Assembly: GCA_050257395.1 (NCBI GenBank)
Contig: JBLMWU010000220.1
Coordinates: 1-30,335 of the forward strand
DNA length: 30,335 nucleotides
Reading direction: 5' to 3'
Origin: JAIRTY01 sp050257395
GTDB lineage: Bacteria > Actinomycetota > Actinomycetes > Streptosporangiales > Streptosporangiaceae
In this document: positions 18,754 through 25,211 of the stretch, in pieces
Layout of the letters: the number at the start of each line of letters is the position of its first letter
Position numbering within the stretch: the first letter of the stretch is position 1
Program-made: the position numbers and the translations under genes
The notes under the pieces: model-generated
What the model was told of the DNA's origin: nothing
Seen by the model: the letters and a program-made list of their open reading frames with translations, nothing else
Database searches by the model: none

Positions 18754-19974
18754 ATGGGGGCCATGCCCGAACGCCACGCCGAGGCGGTGACCGGCGCCTG
18801 GGCGGCGGCGCCGGACGCGGATTTCGTGATCAACCTGGGGCCCTGGCATCCGTCCGGGCACGGGCTGCTGCGGCTCCGGCTGGCCCTGGACGGGGACGTG
18901 ATCACCGCTGCCGAGCCGGTCATCGGGTACGTGCACCGCGGCGCGGAGAAGCTTTTCGAGGCCCGGGACTACCGGCAGATCATCGTGCTGGCCAACCGGC
19001 ACGACTGGCTCGGCGCCTTCGCCAGCGAACTCGGCGTGGTGCTGGCCGCCGAGCGGCTGGCGGGCATCGAGGTGCCGCCCCGGGCGGTCTGGGCCCGCAC
19101 CCTGCTGGCCGAGCTGAACCGGGTGCTAAGCCACCTGGCCTTCCTCAGCTCCTACCCCCCGGAGATCGCCAGCCCGGGCGAGCCTGCCCGAGCGAGCCAA
19201 AGGGCCGCGGGTCCCAGCGGCCCGGCGGCGGGCGAGGGAGAAAGAGCTGCGTTCGTGACCCGGGAGCGGATCCAGGACGTGCTGGAGGAGATCTCCGGCG
19301 GCCGCATGCACTTCATGTTCAGCCGGGTCGGCGGCCTGAAAGAGGAACTGCCCGCCGGCTGGCTGGGCCGGGTCCGGGACGCCGTCGCCGCCGCCCGCGC
19401 CGCGCTGCCCGCGATCGGCGCCGTCATCCGCGACGACGCCACCTTCCGCGGCCGGACCCGCGGCGTCGGCGTGCTCGGCCGGGAGCAGGCGCTCCGGTAC
19501 GGGGTGAGCGGCCCGGCCGGCCGGGCCAGCGGCGTCGACTTCGACCTGCGCCGGGACGAGCCCTATCTGGCCTACCGGGACCTCGCGCCGGTGCTGCGGG
19601 TGGTGACCCGCCAGCAGGGCGACTGCCTGGCCCGGTTCGAGTGCCTGCTGGACCAGGTGGGCGCCTCCCTCGACCTCGCGGAGGCGTGCGCGGACCGGCT
19701 GGCCGCCCTGCCCCCCGGCCCGGTCAGCGCCAGGCTGCCCAAGGTGTTCCGGGTGCCGGCCGGGCACACCTACGCCTGGACCGAGAACCCGCTCGGCCTG
19801 AACGGGTACTTCCTGGTGTCGCGCGGCGGCAAGACGCCGTGGCGGCTCAAGCTGCGGTCCGCCTCGTTCAGCAATGTGCAGGTGCTGCCGGAACTGCTGC
19901 CCGGTCACCGGGTCGCCGACCTGGCCGCGATCCTGGGCTCCCTGTTCTTCGTGGTGGGGGACATGGACCGCTGA
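18754..19974 (+). CDS. Orphan NuoD-like subunit (NADH-quinone oxidoreductase 49 kDa family)
   Basis: The 406-residue protein aligns with NuoD/NDUFS2 along its length: INLGPWHPSGHG (26-37), HRGAEKLFE (61-69), RQQGDCLARFECLL and a C-terminus VVGDMDR like the family's FGEVDR end. No other complex I gene is in the window. By eye alignment, the quinone-site His (H36) is kept, but the Gln of GPQHP is W31 and the quinone-binding Tyr is W85 in RHDW. The arginine methylated by NDUFAF7 in mitochondria corresponds to R62. A low-complexity stretch (about 138-165) replaces the conserved TPFFW region. It could be an alternative complex I subunit or a related hydrogenase-type module. Start is uncertain: ATG 18754 or 18763, neither with a clear ribosome binding site. 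Confidence 0.88.
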   Translation: MGAMPERHAEAVTGAWAAAPDADFVINLGPWHPSGHGLLRLRLALDGDVITAAEPVIGYVHRGAEKLFEARDYRQIIVLANRHDWLGAFASELGVVLAAERLAGIEVPPRAVWARTLLAELNRVLSHLAFLSSYPPEIASPGEPARASQRAAGPSGPAAGEGERAAFVTRERIQDVLEEISGGRMHFMFSRVGGLKEELPAGWLGRVRDAVAAARAALPAIGAVIRDDATFRGRTRGVGVLGREQALRYGVSGPAGRASGVDFDLRRDEPYLAYRDLAPVLRVVTRQQGDCLARFECLLDQVGASLDLAEACADRLAALPPGPVSARLPKVFRVPAGHTYAWTENPLGLNGYFLVSRGGKTPWRLKLRSASFSNVQVLPELLPGHRVADLAAILGSLFFVVGDMDR

Positions 19975-19987
19975 CCGGGCCCGCCGG

Positions 19988-20530
19988 TCAGCCCGGGTGC
20001 CCCGGCGGCGGGCCGCTGCCCGGCGGGGGGCCGCTGCCCGGCGGCGGCTTGGGCGGGGGCGGCACCCGGCAGCCGTACTCCAGGTACAGGGCGGCCGCCG
20101 CCAGCAGGATCGCGGCGGCGAGGGTGGCGCCGGAGGCGAAGGCGTCCGCCCGCGGGGCGGGCTTGTCCAGCGCCCCGGACAGGTACACCAGGGCGCCGGC
20201 GGCCAGGCCGCCGAACACGGCGGCGGCCAGGGAACTCGCCTTGGCGAGTGCGGCCATCCGGGCCACCGCGATCGGCGGGATCGGCCGCAGCGGGCGGCGC
20301 GGCGGCCCGGCGCCGTTGCCGCGCCCCTGGTCGCCCTCGCGGGTGGCGCGCAGCCTGATCCGCAGGCTCCGGCCACTCGCCGCCTCCACCACCGCGAGCA
20401 GCAGCAGGGTCGGCGCGGCCGTCCACGGCAGCGGCGGCAGGTCCGTGTAGATGAGCCGCAGCAGCAGCCAGAACGCCACTCCGCAGCACAGGGCCACCAG
20501 CAGCAGCATGCGCACCCGGGTCGGCCTCAT
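19988..20530 (-). CDS. DUF3180 family membrane protein
   Basis: The 180-residue protein has four probable membrane segments (near residues 8-27, 33-51, 96-120 and 130-150) and matches the actinobacterial DUF3180 family, which habitually follows folK. Its function is unknown. The C-terminus is a proline/glycine tail with repeated PPPGSG units, encoded by imperfect 18-base repeats near 20010-20050. The ATG at 20530 has GGAGG 7 bases upstream and a second AGGAGG touching the ATG. It converges on the nuoD-like gene with a 13-base gap. The 76 bases separating it from folK hold two hairpin-repeat copies. Confidence 0.88.
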   Translation of the reverse strand: MRPTRVRMLLLVALCCGVAFWLLLRLIYTDLPPLPWTAAPTLLLLAVVEAASGRSLRIRLRATREGDQGRGNGAGPPRRPLRPIPPIAVARMAALAKASSLAAAVFGGLAAGALVYLSGALDKPAPRADAFASGATLAAAILLAAAALYLEYGCRVPPPPKPPPGSGPPPGSGPPPGHPG

Positions 20531-20552
20531 CCTCCTGCCTCCCCCGCGGGAC

Positions 20553-20605
20553 GTCGTGCCGGAGGCACGCCAGAGGGCACTTCGCATGGTCGTGCCGGAG
20601 GCGCG
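20553..20605. repeat. Short hairpin repeat, copies 2 and 3
   Basis: GTCGTGCCGGAGGCACGC (20553-20570) and GTCGTGCCGGAGGCGCG (20589-20605) lie 36 bases apart in the folK-DUF3180 gap; copy 3 ends just before the folK stop. In copy 2 CGTGCC-GGA-GGCACG pairs perfectly; in the others the A is G, giving a U-G pair. Being inside a probable operon, they may act in the mRNA. Confidence 0.8.
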
Positions 20606-20606
20606 G

Positions 20607-21134
20607 TCATGCCGGCGGGTGGAGTCCGGCGCCGTCCGCCCGGCGCACCCCGGCCGCGTCCGCCGCGGCGAGCAGGCCGTCCACCCGGCCCCGGCCGGGG
20701 ATCCGCGCGTCCGGATCAGCGGCGAGCCAGGGCGCCAGCACGAAGGCCCGTTCATGAGCACGGGGATGCGGCAGCGTCAGCGCCGGGTCATCGCTCACCT
20801 CGTCACCGTAAACGATGAGATCCAGATCCAGCGTGCGCGGCCCCCACACCACTTCGCGGGTACGGCCGAGAGCAGCCTCCACGCTGTGGCAGCGCTCCAG
20901 CACCGCCCGGGCGGGCAGCCGGGTCCGCGCGATCAGCACCGCGTTGAGGAAGTCGGCCTGCTCCGGCCCGCCCACCGGCGCGGTCTCGTAGACCGGCGAC
21001 ACGGCCTCGAACTCCAGCCCCGGCCCGTCGAGCAGCGCGTCCAGACCGCCCTGCAGGTTGCCGAGCCGGTCGCCGAGGTTGCTGCCGAGCGCGATCACCA
21101 CCCGCTGCGGCCGGGCGCTGGCCGGGGCGGTCAT
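20607..21134 (-). CDS. folK: 2-amino-4-hydroxy-6-hydroxymethyldihydropteridine diphosphokinase
   Basis: FolK transfers pyrophosphate from ATP to 6-hydroxymethyl-dihydropterin, giving the FolP substrate. The 175-residue protein has the N-terminal ALGSNLGDR (15-23), PVYETAPVGG (48-56), and the metal-binding WGPRTLDLDLIVYGDE with D103 and D105. The ATG at 21134 overlaps the folB stop as ATGA, so it is translationally coupled to folB. Confidence 0.97.
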   Translation of the reverse strand: MTAPASARPQRVVIALGSNLGDRLGNLQGGLDALLDGPGLEFEAVSPVYETAPVGGPEQADFLNAVLIARTRLPARAVLERCHSVEAALGRTREVVWGPRTLDLDLIVYGDEVSDDPALTLPHPRAHERAFVLAPWLAADPDARIPGRGRVDGLLAAADAAGVRRADGAGLHPPA

Positions 21135-21496
21135 CCGCGGCCCCGGCGGACGGTCACGGCCACGTCGCTGAACAGGTGCGGGATGGGCGCGTGCGGCTTG
21201 TGCACGGTGACCTCGGCTTCCTGCACGGCCGGGTCGGCCAGGCACTCGGCCGCCAGCCGCTCCGCCAGGGTCTCGAGCAGCCGCACCGGCGGCCCGGAAG
21301 CCACGCTGACCAGCCGGCCGGCGATGGCGCCGTAGTCGGCGGTCCGGGTCAGGTCGTCGGCCGCCGCCGCGGGCCCGGCGTCGAGCCACAGCACCGCGTC
21401 GACGATGAACTCCTGGCCGAGCCGGGTCTCATGCTCCAGCACCCCGTGCCGGGCGAAGACCCGCAGGCCCCGCAGCGTGATCCGGTCCAGGCTCAT
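21131..21496 (-). CDS. folB: Dihydroneopterin aldolase
   Basis: FolB converts dihydroneopterin to 6-hydroxymethyl-dihydropterin and glycolaldehyde. The 121-residue protein has the family start MSLDRITLRGLRVFARHGVL, the EHETRLGQEF block, TADYGAI, LLETLAERLA and VTVHKPHAPIP with the catalytic-site Lys100. Length is normal. The ATG overlaps the folP stop by four bases (ATGA) and the stop overlaps folK in the same way. Confidence 0.97.
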   Translation of the reverse strand: MSLDRITLRGLRVFARHGVLEHETRLGQEFIVDAVLWLDAGPAAAADDLTRTADYGAIAGRLVSVASGPPVRLLETLAERLAAECLADPAVQEAEVTVHKPHAPIPHLFSDVAVTVRRGRG

Positions 21497-22416
21497 GTGC
21501 TGTGGCCACCCGCCACCGGCAGGCCCGCGCGGGCCGGGCCGGCCGCCGCGTGCCGCCATGCCTCGGCGACCCGGACCGCGTCCGCGTTCCCGGGCACCTC
21601 GTGGACGCGCACGCACCACACGCCGGCCGCGGCGGCCAGGGCCGTGACGGCCACGGTGGCGTCGTCGCACTCGGCGAACGGCCGCGGGGAGCCGTCCGCG
21701 GCCGGCAGCAGCCGGCCCAGGAACCGTTTGCGGGACGCGCCCACCAGCACCGGGAACTCCGGCCAGCCGTGACCCAGGCGGCCCAGGCCGGGCAGGTGCG
21801 TGAGCAGCTGCCAGTTGTGCTCGGCCTGCTTGGCGAAGCCCAGCCCCGGGTCGATGACGATCATGGCCGGGTCCACACCCTCGGCGATCACCGCCGCGGC
21901 CCGCTGGGCCAGTTCGCGCCGCACCTCGGCGACCACGTCGTGGTAGACCGCGCGCTCCTGCATCTGATGGCTGTGCCCCCGCCAGTGCATGACCACGTAG
22001 GGTACGCCGGCCCGGGCGACCAGGCGGGGCATGGCCGGGTCGGCGAGCCCGCCGCTGACGTCGTTCACGAGGCAGGCGCCCTCGCCGAGCGCGAACTCCG
22101 CCACCTCGGCCCGCATGGTGTCCACGCTGACCGGGACGCCGTGGCGTGCCAGCCCGGCGATGACCGGGCCGACCCGCTGCAGCTCCTCCCCGGCGGAGAT
22201 CCGCTGGGCGCCGGGCCGAGTCGACTCGCCGCCCACGTCGATGATGTCCGCGCCCTGGGCGACCAGCTCGAGCCCGCGGGCGACCGCCGCGTCCGTGCCG
22301 AACCAGGCGCCGCCGTCGGAGAACGAGTCGGGGGTGACGTTGACCACCCCCATCACCAGGCACCGGTCCCGGGCCGGGAGGCCCGGGGGGCTCGGCGGGC
22401 GCATATCGGCCGTCAT
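21493..22416 (-). CDS. folP: Dihydropteroate synthase
   Basis: FolP condenses 6-hydroxymethyl-dihydropterin pyrophosphate with p-aminobenzoate and is the sulfonamide target. The 307-residue TIM-barrel protein has NVTPDSFSDGG (26-36), DVGGESTRPG (60-69), NDVSGG, VVMHWRG, IDPGLGFAKQ, GASRKRFLG and the C-terminal VRVHEV. The ATG at 22416 has no good Shine-Dalgarno sequence, but TAGGCT lies 6 bases upstream. A later ATG at codon 5 is possible. It would be the first gene of a folP-folB-folK-DUF3180 unit, since its own promoter seems to lie immediately before it. Confidence 0.97.
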   Translation of the reverse strand: MTADMRPPSPPGLPARDRCLVMGVVNVTPDSFSDGGAWFGTDAAVARGLELVAQGADIIDVGGESTRPGAQRISAGEELQRVGPVIAGLARHGVPVSVDTMRAEVAEFALGEGACLVNDVSGGLADPAMPRLVARAGVPYVVMHWRGHSHQMQERAVYHDVVAEVRRELAQRAAAVIAEGVDPAMIVIDPGLGFAKQAEHNWQLLTHLPGLGRLGHGWPEFPVLVGASRKRFLGRLLPAADGSPRPFAECDDATVAVTALAAAAGVWCVRVHEVPGNADAVRVAEAWRHAAAGPARAGLPVAGGHST

Positions 22417-22422
22417 GCCGCC

Positions 22423-22428
22423 AGCCTA
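22423..22428 (-). promoter_or_regulatory. Candidate -10 box for leaderless folP
   Basis: TAGGCT on the minus strand ends 6 bases before the folP ATG. No -35 element is convincing. Confidence 0.45.
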
Positions 22429-22495
22429 CGCACCATCACGCTTCTTGATCGCCCAGGGCGCCGATGCCTCCGTGCAGGGCCGGCACCGGGCGGAG

Positions 22496-22577
22496 CCGCG
22501 GGCGTAGCGTCACCGGCCGGCGCCACAGCACTGCCCCCGAGGGCCGGGGTCGCGCCGGTCCGCAGGCGTAGCGTTAC
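22496..22577. repeat. Pair of 18-base direct repeats between folP and the DUF2156 gene
   Basis: CCGCGGGCGTAGCGTCAC (22496-22513) and CCGCAGGCGTAGCGTTAC (22560-22577) match at 16 of 18 positions and are 64 bases apart, in a 194-base gap that otherwise holds no gene. Confidence 0.7.
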
Positions 22578-22610
22578 GGCCGCCAGCCAGTCCCGCAGGC
22601 GCCTCGGGCC

Positions 22611-24500
22611 CTACGGGCGGGTGCGCGTGACATGGCCTGCCAGCCAGCGGACCGGTGTGGCCCCGGCCCGCCCCACCCGTGCCAGCCCGAGCTGGCGGGC
22701 GAGCCTGCGCGGGTCCAGGCTGGGCCAGACCAGAAAGGCTTCCGCCTGCAGGGCGGCGAAGCCCACCCGGACGGTGTCGCGGGGGCCCGGGAACACGAAG
22801 AACCGGGGCACCCACACGGGGCAGAACTTGGCGTTGAACTTGTACAGCGACTCGATCTGGAACCAGCGGGACAGGAAGATCAGCAGGCCGCGCCAGGCCC
22901 GCAGGACCGGCCCGGCGCCGATCTTGCCGCCGCGCTCCAGCGCGGCCCGGAACACCGCGAAGTTCAGCGAGAGCCGCTTGATCCCCAGCCGCTCGGCGGC
23001 CTTGATGGTCTCCACGATGAGGAAGTCGTTGACGCCGGGCTGGGCGGTGCGGTCCCGCCGCATCAGGTCCAGCGACAGCCCGTCAGATCCCCACGGCACG
23101 AAGTGCAGGATCGCGCGCAGGACGCCGTTCTCGGTGGCGGTGGCGACCACACAGTGCTCGTCGCCGGGGCCGCCCACCCGGCCCAGGGCCATGGAGAAGC
23201 CGCGCTCGACGTCCGCGCCGCGCCAGGAGTCGGCCCGGGTGACCAGCCGCTGGATCTCGTCGCGCGGGATGTCGGCCACCCGGCGGACCTCGGCCACGTA
23301 GCCCTGCCGCTCCACCCGGGCGACCATCTGCCGGACGTTCCGCATGGCCCGGCCCTGCAGGCTGAAGCCGGCCACCTCGACCACGGCCTCGTCGCCGAGT
23401 TCCAGCGCGGTCAGGTCGCCCTCCCGGCACCACACCTCGGCACCGAGCTCGCCGCAGCCCATCACCGCGGGCACCCAGGCGTGCCGGGACGCCTCGTCGA
23501 GGAACGCGTGGATGGCCCCCGGCCACGCTTCCGGGTCGCCGAGCGGATCGCCGCTGGCGAGCATCACGCCGGACACCACCCGGTAGCCGATGCAGGACTT
23601 GCCGGTGGGCGACCAGATGATGCTCTTGTCGTTGCGCAGGGCGAAGTAGCCGAGCGAGTCCCGTTCGCCGTGTTTGCCGAGCAGGTCCCGGATCCGGGAC
23701 GGATCGGCGCCCTGGCGGGTCACCGGTTTGGCCGAGCGCAGGAACAGGTAGGCGGTGACCGCCAGCGTGAAGATGCCCAGCGAGGTGGTCAGCAGGTTGA
23801 ACAGGTCGGCCCGGCGCTCCGGCACGAACTGGACCGGGCCGGACACGCCGACCAGCCCGTAGACCACGTGCACCATCCGCTGCCACAGCGAGTAGTCCTG
23901 GGCCAGGCTGCGCGACAGCAGCATGTAGGTGAGGCCGATCGCGATGTCGGCGACCACCAGGACGCCGAACACCGTCACCGCCCGCCAGCGGGTCCGGGGG
24001 TCGCCCACGGCGTAGAACTCGGCCCGGTAGTAGATGAGGCCGATCAGCATGACCACCGACACCACGCCGGCCGCCGGCCGCATGTCGTGCAGCGGGAACA
24101 GGTGGATGACCGTGCTGAACAGCAGCAGCAGGGTCGCCGCTTCCCAGGCCCGCCGCTTGCGCCGGCGCAGCCCGTGCGACAGCAGCAGGAGCAGCAGCCC
24201 GATGATGACGTCCGCGGTGTGCGTGACATTGGTGAGCGTGCCCGGGACGAACGGCCTGATCCGGTGCAGGCGGTGCTCGAGATGAAGACTGGGAATGGCG
24301 ACCGTGAGAATGTCCGACAGGCCGATCAGCAGGGCCAGCCAGCCGGTCACCCATGGCACCCAGCGGCGCTGCTGGCGCCGGTCAGGCTGCCGGGACGCGG
24401 GCGGGCGGCCGGAATCGCCACCGCTGCCGGAATTGGGCACGGCGGCAGATGAGCCGACGGAATCGTCTATTTCAGGCATCTGGATCGAGCCCCGAGTCAC
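22611..24500 (-). CDS. Membrane protein with MprF/LysX-like DUF2156 domain (putative aminoacyl-phosphatidylglycerol synthase)
   Basis: The 629-residue protein has a disordered polar start (1-46), about six membrane segments (near 48-70, 93-110, 117-136, 143-158, 172-196, 234-255) and a C-terminal DUF2156 domain (about 265-600) with a double-GNAT pattern: GYRVVSGVMLASGDPLGDPE, GFSLQGRAMRNVRQMVARV, LSLDLMRRD and ESLYKFNAKFCPVWVPRF. These fit the lysyltransferase half of MprF and LysX, which add lysine from Lys-tRNA to phosphatidylglycerol and lower membrane charge. The lysyl-tRNA synthetase part of LysX is absent. Substrate amino acid and lipid are not predictable. Start is GTG 24500, with TACGCT 8 bases upstream, or ATG 24479. 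It sits between folE and folP without obvious pathway link. Confidence 0.85.
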   Translation of the reverse strand: MTRGSIQMPEIDDSVGSSAAVPNSGSGGDSGRPPASRQPDRRQQRRWVPWVTGWLALLIGLSDILTVAIPSLHLEHRLHRIRPFVPGTLTNVTHTADVIIGLLLLLLSHGLRRRKRRAWEAATLLLLFSTVIHLFPLHDMRPAAGVVSVVMLIGLIYYRAEFYAVGDPRTRWRAVTVFGVLVVADIAIGLTYMLLSRSLAQDYSLWQRMVHVVYGLVGVSGPVQFVPERRADLFNLLTTSLGIFTLAVTAYLFLRSAKPVTRQGADPSRIRDLLGKHGERDSLGYFALRNDKSIIWSPTGKSCIGYRVVSGVMLASGDPLGDPEAWPGAIHAFLDEASRHAWVPAVMGCGELGAEVWCREGDLTALELGDEAVVEVAGFSLQGRAMRNVRQMVARVERQGYVAEVRRVADIPRDEIQRLVTRADSWRGADVERGFSMALGRVGGPGDEHCVVATATENGVLRAILHFVPWGSDGLSLDLMRRDRTAQPGVNDFLIVETIKAAERLGIKRLSLNFAVFRAALERGGKIGAGPVLRAWRGLLIFLSRWFQIESLYKFNAKFCPVWVPRFFVFPGPRDTVRVGFAALQAEAFLVWPSLDPRRLARQLGLARVGRAGATPVRWLAGHVTRTRP

Positions 24501-24508
24501 GGGTGATC

Positions 24509-24514
24509 AGCGTA
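24509..24514 (-). promoter_or_regulatory. Candidate -10 box for the DUF2156 gene
   Basis: TACGCT on the minus strand ends 8 bases before the GTG at 24500. If the real start is the ATG at 24479, the transcript would carry a short leader instead. Confidence 0.3.
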
Positions 24515-24600
24515 GCCCGCAGCAGCCATAGCGAGGGTAATCTCCCGCATTCATCAAGGTACACATCACTCCCCGGCCGGCCCGGCGGCGCCATGCCCGT

Positions 24601-24630
24601 CAGGGCGGCCGGGCGGGCCCGGCCGCCCTG
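24601..24630 (-). terminator. Terminator-like hairpin after folE
   Basis: A perfect 13-base-pair stem (CAGGGCGGCCGGG with its complement) around CGGG starts 5 bases past the folE stop codon. There is no U tract. It supports folE being the last gene of the ftsH-folE unit, with the DUF2156 gene transcribed separately. Confidence 0.55.
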
Positions 24631-24635
24631 CTCCG

Positions 24636-25211
24636 CTACCTGCGCAGAAGCAGGCTCATGGCCTCCGCCCGGGTGCGGTCGCTGTCGCGGATGCTGCCGC
24701 GCACCGCGGAGGTGACAGTCTTGGCACCGGGCTTGCGGACCCCGCGCATGGACATGCACAGGTGCTCGGCTTCGATCACCACCAGCACGCCGCGCGGCTC
24801 CAGGACGCTCACCAGTCCGTCCGCGATCTGGCTGGTCATGCGCTCCTGGACCTGCGGCCGGCGCGCGTACAGGTCGACCAGCCGGGCCAGCTTGGACAGC
24901 CCGGTGATCTGGCCTTTCTCATTCGGGATGTACCCGACGTGGGCGAGCCCGAAGAACGGCACGAGATGGTGCTCGCAGGTGCTGTACACCTCGATGTCGC
25001 GGACCAGCACCAGCTCGTCGTGGTCAGCGTCGAACACCGTGGTGAGCACGTCCTCCGGCCGCTGCCCGAGCCCGGCGAACTGCTCCGCGTAGGCCCGGGC
25101 CACCCGGGCCGGCGTGTCCGTCAGCCCGTCCCGGTCCGGATCCTCCCCGATGGCCAGCAGGATCTCGCGGACCGCCCGCTCGATACGCCCCGTGTCGATC
25201 GGGTGGGTCAC
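24636..25211 (-). CDS. folE: GTP cyclohydrolase I
   Basis: FolE opens GTP and forms 7,8-dihydroneopterin triphosphate, the first step of folate synthesis. The 191-residue protein has zinc ligands C79 and H82 in YSTCEHHLVPF and C152 in EHLCMSMRGVRKPG, plus GYIPNEKGQITGLSKLAR. Length is normal for the bacterial type. The GTG start overlaps the ftsH stop in GTGA, so it is translationally coupled to ftsH. Confidence 0.98.
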   Translation of the reverse strand: MTHPIDTGRIERAVREILLAIGEDPDRDGLTDTPARVARAYAEQFAGLGQRPEDVLTTVFDADHDELVLVRDIEVYSTCEHHLVPFFGLAHVGYIPNEKGQITGLSKLARLVDLYARRPQVQERMTSQIADGLVSVLEPRGVLVVIEAEHLCMSMRGVRKPGAKTVTSAVRGSIRDSDRTRAEAMSLLLRR

